Positions 56,507 to 64,000 of a DNA stretch of 64,000 nt are shown piece after piece (within the stretch, counting starts at the first letter, position 1; each line of letters begins with the position of its first letter). Location: NCBI GenBank assembly GCA_040218535.1, contig JAVJRG010000008.1, positions 230,320 to 294,319 on the forward strand, given 5' to 3'. A program made the translations under genes and the position numbers. Under the pieces are notes generated by a model. That model searched no databases and had not been told where the DNA came from. It was given only the letters and a program-made list of their open reading frames with translations. The stretch comes from Lacipirellulaceae bacterium. Its GTDB lineage: Bacteria > Planctomycetota > Planctomycetia > Pirellulales > Lacipirellulaceae.

Positions 56507-56540
56507 AGCTGTCAGCTTTCAGCCGTCAGCTATCAGCTTG
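56507..56540. repeat. AGCTGTCAGC-family palindrome
   Basis: AGCTGTCAGCTTTCAGCCG then TCAGCTATCAGCTTG, just upstream of the proB start. Same family as 6619-6648 and 27555-27629. Confidence 0.6.
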
Positions 56541-56705
56541 TTGAGAGAGTGCAGCGACTTCGTGAACGATTCTGGGTTGCGCGTAGGGACGCATGAAACC
56601 ATTAGCATGATGCGCGTGGCTAAGAGAAGCAACGCCAAAGAGCAGAAGAATCAAAATCATCCGTGTGAATCGGTGTCATCCTTGGCCAAAACGTTGCGAC
56701 TTAAC

Positions 56706-57815
56706 CTACTCAGCCGGCGACGTGATCTTTGCCGCTTCCAGTTCCGGCCGTCGCGGTGCCAGTTTTCCGCTTCGCAAGTCGAACAGCAGGTCTTGCACGG
56801 TTTGCACATCGAGGCCGTACGACTCGGTTCTTCCCGAGCGAGCAATGTTCAGGCCCACCATCTCGCCGTCGAGATTCACCAACGGACCGCCGCACTGATT
56901 TGGGGCGAGTACCGTGTCGTGCTGAAAGGCGTTGGGGAAGCCAAACCGCCGCGTGCTCAACTTGCCGCCCAGCGAGTTCTGGAACTGGCTGCGGCTTTGT
57001 CTTACGCCGGAGAACCGGCCCGACAGTGTAGCCTCAACTTTCAGCGTTTCCGACTTGCGCTGCAGAGTGAGCGTGATTCGGTCGCCCGGGTTGAATTCTC
57101 TGACAGTGTCAATCAACTCGACACGTGTTCGCGTCGGTTGGCCGTTGATATGTGTTATGAGATCATCCTGCTTGACGCCGGCACGCTCGGCACCACTCTC
57201 AGGGAAGACGTAAACCACCAGCGGTCGATTCGCTTCGTCCAATTGGACGCCCAGAACGCCGGGTTGATGAGGGACTTCACGCCCCGGCACGCTAACGACG
57301 CCGACCGCTTCAGGATCGCGCGACATGCCGACCGTTGCGACAAACGAACCGACGGACGGTTTCTTTTCGGCGAAGCGAATTTCCTTGAGATTACTCGCTT
57401 CGATCTTCAGGAGCGCCAGGTCATGTTCACCACTGACGCCCACGATGTCAGCATCGTAGGTCTTACCGTTCTTCAAACGGCACGTAATGTCGCCACTCAG
57501 GGGACTTGCTTTGCTGAGTATCCAACCGTCGGCCCCGACAACGCAACCCAGAGCCACTTGCTTCCCATCAGAACGAACCCGTGCCGTGGATTCAGAAGCC
57601 CGCTTCACGACGTCACGAAATGCTGCCCTCACATGCGGACCGTCAGTCAACCGCCAACGCGGCACGAGCAACTGATCGAGCCCAAACGGCACGTCGCGTT
57701 CTTGCTCAATCGGAACAAAGCCCTGATCTGCCTCCTGCGCATGAGTCGCAGAGAGGCAAACACTCATGACACACACAGCAATTAAGAGTCGAGTAGTAAC
57801 AACTTGAGAATTCAC
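56706..57815 (-). CDS. HtrA-like protein with PDZ inserted and catalytic residues lost
   Basis: A 369-aa secreted protein (signal to AQE). It has the S1C fold pieces in an unusual order. The first part (about 65-180) has GWILSKASPL, where the catalytic His (expected in TNNHVV-like sequence) is Ser104, and HDLALLKI with Asp132. A PDZ-like domain follows (about 185-265: GVLGVQLDEANRPLV, GAERAGVKQDDLITHING). Only then comes the serine-loop half, LAPNQCGGPLVNLDGEMVGLN, where Ser is Cys308. So two triad residues are replaced and PDZ lies inside the fold. Probably a non-peptidase scaffold or chaperone. Confidence 0.75.
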   Translation of the reverse strand: MNSQVVTTRLLIAVCVMSVCLSATHAQEADQGFVPIEQERDVPFGLDQLLVPRWRLTDGPHVRAAFRDVVKRASESTARVRSDGKQVALGCVVGADGWILSKASPLSGDITCRLKNGKTYDADIVGVSGEHDLALLKIEASNLKEIRFAEKKPSVGSFVATVGMSRDPEAVGVVSVPGREVPHQPGVLGVQLDEANRPLVVYVFPESGAERAGVKQDDLITHINGQPTRTRVELIDTVREFNPGDRITLTLQRKSETLKVEATLSGRFSGVRQSRSQFQNSLGGKLSTRRFGFPNAFQHDTVLAPNQCGGPLVNLDGEMVGLNIARSGRTESYGLDVQTVQDLLFDLRSGKLAPRRPELEAAKITSPAE

Positions 57816-57857
57816 GTTTGTAATAACCTCAAAACTATCCCGATGTCGACGTTAGTC

Positions 57858-57917
57858 TTGAACACGGATTACACGGATGTAACTAAATCGGTGAAATCCG
57901 TGCGATCCGTGTTCAAA
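57858..57917. repeat. GAACACGGATTACACGG palindromic repeat
   Basis: TTGAACACGGATTACACGG and AAATCCGTGCGATCCGTG then TTCAAAG form an inverted repeat between the two protease-like genes. Same family as 862-974 and 22711-22858. Confidence 0.7.
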
Positions 57918-57944
57918 GATAAAGCTTGGCACTCTCAGTGATTT

Positions 57945-59060
57945 TCAATTCTTCCGCAACTCACCCGCAGTGATGACTTTCACCTCAACCGTTTTCTCAA
58001 CGCCGTCACGTTCATACGTTAGTTTCACTTTCTCTCCAGGCTCTTGAAAGAAAATGGTTCGCGATAATTCCTCGAACGAATCGATCGGTCGACCGTCAAT
58101 GGCCACGATCACGTCCCCATTCTTCACACCCGCGTTGGCTGCCGGCAGACCGGCAATCGCTCTCGTAATGACACAGCGTCCGTCGATCGTTCTTCCAGAA
58201 ACGCCAATCACTGGACGATCAGCGACCATTTCTTCGTTGATCTGTCCGCCCCAGACTTCACCGGCAAGTAGTCGATCCCAGGAGCTTTCAAATCCGGTGG
58301 TTGCTACATGAAAGTTATGTGTCACCCGTGGGCCAATGCTACTATGAATACCAACTAACTCGCCACGCATGTTGAACAGCGGTCCACCCGAGTCGCCTCC
58401 AACCAGCGTGCAGTCGGTGCAAACGACTTCCTCTTCGCGGAAGAGAACACGACCTAGGCGAACCGGAGGCGCCCGGCCTTCTACAAGTCCGCCCGGCTGA
58501 CCTGTTGTCACAACCCATTCTCCCGGAACCAGTTTCGTACCCTTGGCGATCGGCGTGTAAGGAAGATCACTCGGTGGGTTGTCCATCTGCACCATGCCTG
58601 CGTCGATGTCGTGATTCGCTCCGAGACTCTTGCCGGTAAAACGGCGACCATCGGGAAGAATAATGTTCACTTTGCGACTGGAGTCTCCGATGACATGCCC
58701 GGCAGTCAGGATGAGACCTTCAGGATTGACAATCACGCCGCTGCCCGCAGAACGCCCCAACTGCAGGGCGACGGTGGCAGGAAGGCTGTGCTTGACGACC
58801 CGTTGTAGCTGTCCCTCGATCCGGCGGAGGTCTGCCACGTTACGAGGATAACGCGACTTGAGAGTCTTCTCGGTTTCCGTTGATACGTCCAACGCTGCAT
58901 CGGAAAACTGAGCCTGGGAGCTTGCAGCGGCCAGCAGAACTGTCAGTAGAGATGCAGTGGCAATCAGTTGTGGGTAGCTAGTGTTTCTAATACCTGAACT
59001 CCTAAAACCTGTTCCTCGCGATGCCACTATTTTCGCATTATCACCCCACAACGGCAACAA
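57945..59060 (-). CDS. S1C-family trypsin-like protease with C-terminal PDZ (HtrA-like)
   Basis: A 371-aa protein; the N-terminal ~50 residues contain a hydrophobic export signal (LIATASLLTVLLAAASSQAQ). The triad is complete: His122 (LTAGHVI), Asp153 (HDIDAGM) and Ser224 (GGDSGGPLFN). A PDZ domain follows in the normal place (about 270-360: IGVSGRTIDGRCVITR, GVKNGDVIVAIDGRPIDSFEEL). It probably handles misfolded or surface proteins. The inactive-looking paralogue is its downstream neighbour on the same strand. Confidence 0.88.
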   Translation of the reverse strand: MLPLWGDNAKIVASRGTGFRSSGIRNTSYPQLIATASLLTVLLAAASSQAQFSDAALDVSTETEKTLKSRYPRNVADLRRIEGQLQRVVKHSLPATVALQLGRSAGSGVIVNPEGLILTAGHVIGDSSRKVNIILPDGRRFTGKSLGANHDIDAGMVQMDNPPSDLPYTPIAKGTKLVPGEWVVTTGQPGGLVEGRAPPVRLGRVLFREEEVVCTDCTLVGGDSGGPLFNMRGELVGIHSSIGPRVTHNFHVATTGFESSWDRLLAGEVWGGQINEEMVADRPVIGVSGRTIDGRCVITRAIAGLPAANAGVKNGDVIVAIDGRPIDSFEELSRTIFFQEPGEKVKLTYERDGVEKTVEVKVITAGELRKN

Positions 59061-59079
59061 AAGAGTTTGGCCACCCCCG

Positions 59080-59164
59080 TTTGTAGTTCCGCCTTTAGGC
59101 GGCTTTCTACGGATTATGAGAGACCATCCAAGCTTCTAAACCGCCCAAAGGCGGAATTACGAAC
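59080..59164. repeat. GTTCCGCCTTTAGGCGG inverted element
   Basis: GTTTGTAGTTCCGCC...TTAGGCGG and CCGCCCAAAGGCGG with TTACGAAC are inverted copies about 40 bases apart; related to the palindrome in the YheT-like gene. A CACGGATTTCAC-family arm (59167-59196) follows directly. Confidence 0.7.
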
Positions 59165-59251
59165 ATCGGTGAAATCCGTGTCATCCGTGGCCAAAAACTC
59201 TGGATTGCACTCCCTAGCGGCCTAGAATTCTGCTTTACTGTACAAACGCTA

Positions 59252-59279
59252 TTGACGATGTACGCCCGTATATTACGAT
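59252..59279 (+). promoter_or_regulatory. Candidate lexA promoter with palindromic operator
   Basis: TTGACG (59252-59257) and TACGAT (59274-59279) are 16 bases apart, about 90 bases before the lexA start. The palindrome CGTATATTACG (59267-59277; arms CGTA/TACG) lies between and over the -10. LexA genes are commonly autoregulated; the site is not similar to known E. coli or Bacillus boxes. Confidence 0.4.
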
Positions 59280-59367
59280 ATTGACAGTGAAAGCACCACA
59301 ATTTGTGGCCTTTCGGTTCTCCGCAGTATGATTCAACCCGTCCCCTTATCCCAAAGCAAGGACCGCG

Positions 59368-59970
59368 ATGAGCCTCGATCAACTAACCAAACGCCAACGC
59401 GAAGTTTACGAGTTCGTTCGCACCAAGATCCAAGGCCGCGGCTACGGGCCCACCGTGCGGGAGATCGGCGAGCAGTTCGGCATCAACTCACCCAACGGCG
59501 TGATGTGCCATCTCAAAGCGCTGGAAAAGAAGGGACTCATCACGCGCGAGCCAAACATGTCACGGGCGATTCAACTCACCGACGCGGGGCTCGCGGATCA
59601 AGGTATCCCGCTGGTCGGTTCAATTGCCGCGGGCAGTTTGACCGAAGCCATCGAAGACGCCGACCTGCTCGACTTCGAGGCGATGTTCCCCGCTAAGAAA
59701 AATCACTTTGCCTTACGCGTGAAAGGCGACTCAATGATCGAAGCGGCCATCGCCGACGGCGACATCGTTATCTGCAAAAAAGCACGCACCGCCCACAAGC
59801 ACGACATTGTGGTCGCAATGACCGACGAAGGCGAAGCGACGCTCAAGTATTGGATCCCCGAAGGTAACCGGATTCGTTTGCAGCCGGCGAACAGCTCGAT
59901 GGAGCCGATCTACGTGCGTGACGTGCAGGTGTTGGGGATTGTGACCGGGGTGGTGCGGAAGGTGGGGTAA
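59368..59970 (+). CDS. lexA: SOS repressor LexA
   Basis: A 200-aa LexA of normal length. The winged helix is at the N-terminus (LTKRQREVYEFV, PTVREIGEQFGI, GVMCHLKALEKKGLI). The self-cleavage site is Ala88-Gly89 (SIAAGS), with Ser122 (GDSMIEA) and Lys160 (EATLKYW) as the catalytic pair. It represses DNA-repair genes until RecA filaments trigger cleavage. recA and imuA/B genes are not in the window. Confidence 0.95.
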   Translation: MSLDQLTKRQREVYEFVRTKIQGRGYGPTVREIGEQFGINSPNGVMCHLKALEKKGLITREPNMSRAIQLTDAGLADQGIPLVGSIAAGSLTEAIEDADLLDFEAMFPAKKNHFALRVKGDSMIEAAIADGDIVICKKARTAHKHDIVVAMTDEGEATLKYWIPEGNRIRLQPANSSMEPIYVRDVQVLGIVTGVVRKVG

Positions 59971-59971
59971 T

Positions 59972-60092
59972 GTAGCCATATCGCTCCGCGATATGAATTG
60001 CGGCGATTGCGTAACATTAACCATCGCATAGCAACTACAACGATCTGACTGGTTTCATTGATCGCTTTCATCTCGCGGAGCGAGATGGCTAC
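59972..60092. repeat. Palindromes between lexA and the response regulator
   Basis: GTAGCCATATCGCTCCGCGATATG at 59972-59995 and CATCTCGCGGAGCGAGATGG with CTAC at 60069-60092 are two hairpins of the same kind, inverted, in the convergent gap. Confidence 0.7.
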
Positions 60093-61489
60093 TACGCCGA
60101 CTTCTCTAAACTCGTCGCTTGGTTGAGCTTATTGTAGAGCGTCTTCAAGCTCACGCCCAACTGTTCGGCGGCTTTCGGTTTGCTGCCGTCGTTGCGTTCG
60201 AGCGCCTCGTGGATGGCGAGCATTTCCAACTCGCGGAGGGTCATCACGCCGGGGCTTAGTTTTGCAGCGCCGGTTAGTTGGCGACTGTCGAAGCGTTGGG
60301 GGAGGTGTTCGGCGCGGATGGGGCCAGAGTCGCACAAGATCGTGGCGTGTTCGACGACGTTGGCCAATTCCCTGACGTTACCGGGCCAGACGTGACCAAG
60401 TAAGGCCTGAATCGCATCGTCGGCAATCTCACCGTCACTGCCCTGCCCCGCACCTCGATGTCTCGCGAGCAAATGCTTTGCTAAAGCCGGAACATCTTCC
60501 AGACGCTCTCGCAATGGCGGCAGATGAATCTCAAACGAATTGATGCGGTACATCAAGTCCTCGCGGAAGTCACCCGCTTCGACCATCTCGGGCAAGTTGC
60601 GATGGGTTGCACAAACAACGCGAACGTCAACGGTGATCGGTTTGTTCTCACCAACACGGCGAATTTCACGGCTTTCCAAGACGCGTAGTAGCTTTGCCTG
60701 CATGCTTTTGGGCAGCTCGCCGATTTCATCGAGGAATATCGTTCCGCCAGCGGCGACTTCAAACAGGCCGGTGCGATGATCGTCAGCTCCAGTAAAGGCG
60801 CCTTTGCGGTGACCGAAAAGCTCGCTTTCGATGAGCGTTTCAGGCAAAGCACCGCAATTGATGGCAACGAATGGTGCCTCGGCGCGCGGGCTTTGGTTGT
60901 GAACAGCGCGGGCGACAAGTTCTTTGCCGGTACCCGTCTCGCCGAGAACGAGAACAGTGGCGTCGCTGGGCGCAACTTTCTCGATAAGGATCTGAACCTT
61001 CATCATCGCTGGCGTCTTGCCGATGAGTGTCGAGGAGCCTTCGAGTCGTTTCACTTCGTGCTGTAACGCACGACATTTCTTATCGAGCGCGAGCTTTTCG
61101 CTAACGCGATCAAGCAACGCTTTGATTTCAACCAAACGACACGGCTTTGTTAGATAGTCGAACGCACCGTGGCGCAACGCGGCGATGGCGCTTTCGAGGG
61201 TACTCTTGCCGGTGAGGATCACCGCTTCGGTTTCTGGTGAGTTCTCTTTGCACTTGGCGATCACCCCGATGCCGTCGAGTCCTGGCATGTCGAGATCGAC
61301 AATGATGCAGTCGTAGGTGTTCTTCTCCAGCGCAGCAACCGCGGTCGTGCCGTCAGGGCAGACGGTAACTGTGTGGCCCAAGCGTGGCAGCTCTTGCTTC
61401 ATGAGCTCTTGCAGCGACTGCTCGTCGTCCGCGAAGAGTAAGCTCAAACCTTGCCCGTTGTTTTTATTGTTAGGCTGCTTGGCGGCCAT
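60092..61489 (-). CDS. Sigma54-dependent response regulator (NtrC family)
   Basis: A 465-aa protein with three domains. Receiver: phospho-acceptor Asp65 in IIVDLDMPGLDG, with the DDE pocket at 21-23. Central AAA+: Walker A GETGTGKELVARAVH and sigma54-contact loop GAFTGADD. C-terminal Fis-type HTH: EALERNDGSKPKAAEQLGVSLKTLYNKL. It activates sigma54 promoters when phosphorylated. Its start overlaps the kinase gene by 20 bases, so the two are translationally coupled. Confidence 0.94.
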   Translation of the reverse strand: MAAKQPNNKNNGQGLSLLFADDEQSLQELMKQELPRLGHTVTVCPDGTTAVAALEKNTYDCIIVDLDMPGLDGIGVIAKCKENSPETEAVILTGKSTLESAIAALRHGAFDYLTKPCRLVEIKALLDRVSEKLALDKKCRALQHEVKRLEGSSTLIGKTPAMMKVQILIEKVAPSDATVLVLGETGTGKELVARAVHNQSPRAEAPFVAINCGALPETLIESELFGHRKGAFTGADDHRTGLFEVAAGGTIFLDEIGELPKSMQAKLLRVLESREIRRVGENKPITVDVRVVCATHRNLPEMVEAGDFREDLMYRINSFEIHLPPLRERLEDVPALAKHLLARHRGAGQGSDGEIADDAIQALLGHVWPGNVRELANVVEHATILCDSGPIRAEHLPQRFDSRQLTGAAKLSPGVMTLRELEMLAIHEALERNDGSKPKAAEQLGVSLKTLYNKLNQATSLEKSA

Positions 61490-63164
61490 GGCCGTTCTCC
61501 TTGCTCGATTGATGAGCCGGTAAAGTCACTACGAAACGTGACCCGCGATCGGGTCCTTCACTGGCGGCTTCGATGGTGCCGCCGTGTTCTTCAACGATGC
61601 GATAAGTAATTGAGAGGCCGAGGCCGGTGCCCTGCCCTGTTCTTCTCCGCGTGAAGAATGGTTCGAACAGATGCTTACGGACTTCCTCGGTCATGCCGCA
61701 GCCGTTGTCTTCGACAATGATCTGTGTACCAGATCCCTTGCGTTGCACCATCACGCGGACGGTTCCGCCTGCGTCGACACTTTCGAGCGCGTTGGTGACA
61801 AGGTTGAGCGCGACTTGCTTGATTTCTTGCGCATTGATTTCCGCGATGACCGGCGGACCGTCAACGAGCTCAAGGTTTTTATCCTGATACTTGCCTAGGT
61901 GCTGCACCATTTCGATCACGCTGGCAGTCAGTTCGCGAAGGTCCGCGCCGTGATACTGCGAGTCACCCATGCGGGCGAAGTCGAGAAGTTTTTCGGTGAT
62001 TTGTTTACAGCGGAACGCTTCCCGCTGGATCATCTGCAAGTAGTTACGGGCGACTTGAACGTCTTCTGAGTGGGACTCATCAACACTCTCAAGCAAGTCA
62101 TCTAGTCGGCCTTCGAGCGATTCGCTACAGAGGGCAATCGAAGCCAAAGGGTTGTTGATCTCGTGCGAAACCCCGGCGGCCAAGAAGCCAACGCTGGCGA
62201 GCTGTTCACTGCGGACGACTTGGTTAGTGCGTTGGCGAACCTGATCATCAAGGTCTTCTTTGATCTCGCGGAAACGCGAAGTCATGTGATTCATCGAGGC
62301 GGCAAGCTCACCCATCTCGTCTTCGGTAGTGAGCTGGATCGTGTGATCGAACTGACCTGCTGCGACCTTGCGAGATCCGCTGACGAGTTGTCCGAAAGGC
62401 TTGGCAAACGACTGATAGAAGACTCGGAAGAATAATCCGAGTAGCCCAATCGCCAACACCGCGTTCACCCAGGCAATCACGATTGCCGTGCGATAGCGGG
62501 CTCGCACGTCGTTCACTAGGACGGCGAAACGGCGATGCAAGTGGCTGGGGAGTTCAACAACGAGCGAAGAAAGTTGATCCACCTCGTCGCGAAGTTTACC
62601 GATTTGTAGCTCGTCGAGCAGCCAGTCTTCCTTGAGTTCCTCGTCAAGATCGTTACCACTGAGGCGCTGAATCACTTCGTCGATACGTGCCAATGTTTCG
62701 CGTTCGTGACGATCGTCACCGAGGCGCGTTTCCGTGAATTGGCTATTACGATCGAGTTGGCGGCGATAGCGAGCTAACGATTCGGTCAACAATTCAAACT
62801 GATTGCGATACTGCTCACGCAGCCACTGGGCGTCCCAGGGGCAGTCGATGGCGTCTTTGATTTGTTCGGCGAGAACTTCGGCTTCTTCTTCATCAGGCAG
62901 AGAATACTCGTCGAGCAACGTGGCCACACCGCCCGGGAGTTCAAGCCGTTCCTTCGCTTGGCTAAGCGTAATGCGCAAATCACCAACGTGTTGGCGGACT
63001 TGGCTGGCCAGCGGCAACTCAGCCGAACGGGCGCGAATACTCCGCACCAGACCGCGGTAGGAGTACAGTCCGTAATACGCGCTGCCGAACAACGAGAGCA
63101 CAGTCACGAGCAAGAGCGCGAGACCGAGTTTCAGCTTCGTGCGAATGGGCCAATGCGAGGGCAC
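61470..63164 (-). CDS. Sensor histidine kinase, partner of the sigma54 regulator
   Basis: A 564-aa membrane kinase starting at GTG with GGAGGTCG just before it. A helix near residues 12-32, a long periplasmic sensor region (about 35-230, mostly helical and charged), a second helix (VNAVLAIGLLGLFFRVFYQSF) and a HAMP segment (KVAAGQFDHTIQL) follow. HisKA has the phospho-His in GVSHEINNPLASIAL; HATPase has DNGCGM and GTGLGLSITY. The signal is unknown. The regulator lies directly downstream. Confidence 0.93.
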   Translation of the reverse strand: MPSHWPIRTKLKLGLALLLVTVLSLFGSAYYGLYSYRGLVRSIRARSAELPLASQVRQHVGDLRITLSQAKERLELPGGVATLLDEYSLPDEEEAEVLAEQIKDAIDCPWDAQWLREQYRNQFELLTESLARYRRQLDRNSQFTETRLGDDRHERETLARIDEVIQRLSGNDLDEELKEDWLLDELQIGKLRDEVDQLSSLVVELPSHLHRRFAVLVNDVRARYRTAIVIAWVNAVLAIGLLGLFFRVFYQSFAKPFGQLVSGSRKVAAGQFDHTIQLTTEDEMGELAASMNHMTSRFREIKEDLDDQVRQRTNQVVRSEQLASVGFLAAGVSHEINNPLASIALCSESLEGRLDDLLESVDESHSEDVQVARNYLQMIQREAFRCKQITEKLLDFARMGDSQYHGADLRELTASVIEMVQHLGKYQDKNLELVDGPPVIAEINAQEIKQVALNLVTNALESVDAGGTVRVMVQRKGSGTQIIVEDNGCGMTEEVRKHLFEPFFTRRRTGQGTGLGLSITYRIVEEHGGTIEAASEGPDRGSRFVVTLPAHQSSKENGHGRQAA

Positions 63165-63284
63165 TTGCGACCTCCGTGTCGCTTGGTGAATCGTCGCTTG
63201 CTAGGAATTTACGGGGCGGGGAGTGTAGCAAGCGGTTTGAAAATATTGCAAGGACAGTTTTCGAATCGCTGAGGACACCGCTCA

Positions 63285-63349
63285 TAACCCGAAGCGTAAG
63301 CGAGGGAGGGTCGTGACGAGTACTCTCCCTCGCTTACGCTTCGGGTTAC
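63285..63349. repeat. AACCCGAAGCGTAAGCGAGG palindromic repeat, copy 2
   Basis: Arms TAACCCGAAGCGTAAGCGAG and CTCGCTTACGCTTCGGGTTA around a ~24-base loop; copy of 32023-32088. Confidence 0.85.
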
Positions 63350-63364
63350 GCAAGAAAGCGAAGC

Positions 63365-64000
63365 CTAGAATCGTATCACACGACGGATCAGCCAGACGCC
63401 CCACAATGCTAGCACGACGTTTCCGACCCAGACGACAACCGGCGGGACGTCACCCGATTTTGCTTCGCCAACGCTCCACATTAGCATCGGGTAGTAGATG
63501 AGCAGGATCGGCAAGAAGCAGGCGAAGAAGCTCCCCCAGAATTCACCGTGGCGACGGCGAATGGCCATGGGAGCACCGATCAGTGCGAAGCAAAGGCAAC
63601 TAAATCCCGTTGACCAACGGCGATAGGGTTCCAAGTTGAAACGGTTCAGCCGCCGCTCGGCATCCGCGACGCGATGCTTATTGCGACCCGTTTGACGTGC
63701 GGTGAGATTCTCGAAGTTGCCCGACAGCAAGGCGTAGCTGGTGACCGCCGCAAACTCTTCTTGAAACTGCTCGATTTGCACGACCTGGTGATCTTTGGCG
63801 GGTCCGATTTCGCTCAGTGCATGGTCTGAGGGGCTCTTGCTGGCACGATCGACGCCCGTGAATTGGCTAATCGGAAACGATTGCGTGAACCTTCCGGGGA
63901 GATCGACTTGCCAGTCATCACCAAACTCACCTTCGACGTTCCAGCCGGTAAAGCTAACGGTATCGTTTTCGATATCGACACTGAATTCACCCTCGTCGGC
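63365..64000 (-). CDS. LptF/LptG-type permease, C-terminal part (gene continues past the window)
   Basis: The frame is open from the right edge of the window (stop at 63365). What remains is about 211 aa: a periplasmic beta-jellyroll segment (FSVDIENDTVSFTGWNVE), then three membrane helices (GFSCLCFALIGAPMAI, GSFFACFLPILLIYYPMLM, VVWVGNVVLALWGVWLI). The layout fits LptF/G (YjgP/YjgQ), which extract LPS from the inner membrane. The N-terminal half is missing. Confidence 0.8.
   Translation of the reverse strand, partial: ADEGEFSVDIENDTVSFTGWNVEGEFGDDWQVDLPGRFTQSFPISQFTGVDRASKSPSDHALSEIGPAKDHQVVQIEQFQEEFAAVTSYALLSGNFENLTARQTGRNKHRVADAERRLNRFNLEPYRRWSTGFSCLCFALIGAPMAIRRRHGEFWGSFFACFLPILLIYYPMLMWSVGEAKSGDVPPVVVWVGNVVLALWGVWLIRRVIRF

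Noticed and set aside
55203-57785. An 860-codon open frame on the plus strand
   Set aside because: It is antisense to proB and the HtrA-like gene, both clearly real, and its protein is low-complexity and Arg/His/Gln-rich as expected of a shadow frame.

Overview
The window looks like a chromosomal segment of a planctomycete, most likely a Pirellulales/Lacipirellulaceae-type marine or freshwater bacterium. The inference rests on gene content: PEP-CTERM proteins with dockerin-like calcium repeats, a DUF1559 pseudopilin-like protein, sulfatases beside a secreted GH2 beta-galactosidase, an MJ0042-type zinc ribbon protein, serine/threonine kinases, and families of long palindromic intergenic repeats. 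No rRNA and no convincing tRNA was seen.

Layout. 1-6.6 kb: the end of a sulfatase, a large secreted beta-galactosidase, two tandem paralogous PEP-CTERM proteins and a trypsin-like protease (polysaccharide use and surface proteins). 6.6-16.3 kb: a lipoprotein, holA, a 1093-aa PEP-CTERM protein made of four ~195-aa repeats, a zinc-ribbon membrane protein, an FkbM methyltransferase and a large secreted protein. 16.3-25.2 kb: clpX, an AlkA-like glycosylase, a DUF1559 protein, an aminotransferase, an EamA transporter, and an ascorbate-peroxidase-like enzyme fused to ankyrin repeats. 25.2-29 kb: a minus-strand set of three envelope proteins, two of them paralogues. 29-41.5 kb: mixed housekeeping genes (pdxA, dtd, cvpA-like, YheT-like hydrolase, ZIP transporter), a toxin-antitoxin pair, and a RAYT transposase between inverted REP-like modules. 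41.5-44.8 kb: a compact ~3.2-kb foreign element bounded by 19-bp direct repeats. 44.8-64 kb: accA, an atypical Ser/Thr kinase, a BON-MscS channel, truA, asd, an arylsulfatase, an SDR reductase, proB, a pair of HtrA-like proteins (one apparently inactive), lexA, a sigma54 two-component system and the end of an LptF/G-type permease.

The most interesting item is the element at 41546-44768. It encodes a two-tyrosine HUH replication initiator resembling phiX174 gpA/Microviridae Rep, a sigma-factor-like protein, a possible OB-fold protein, a ribbon-helix-helix protein and several very small proteins, two of them membrane proteins, all on one strand in tight overlap. It has no integrase and no capsid gene. 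It may be an integrated single-stranded-DNA phage satellite or rolling-circle replicon that integrates with a host recombinase.

The second theme is the density of palindromic repeats. At least a dozen families sit in the gaps between genes, and several run into reading frames, supplying the stop codon or C-terminal residues of EamA, PdxA, YheT, and MscS proteins and lying inside a DUF11 lipoprotein gene.
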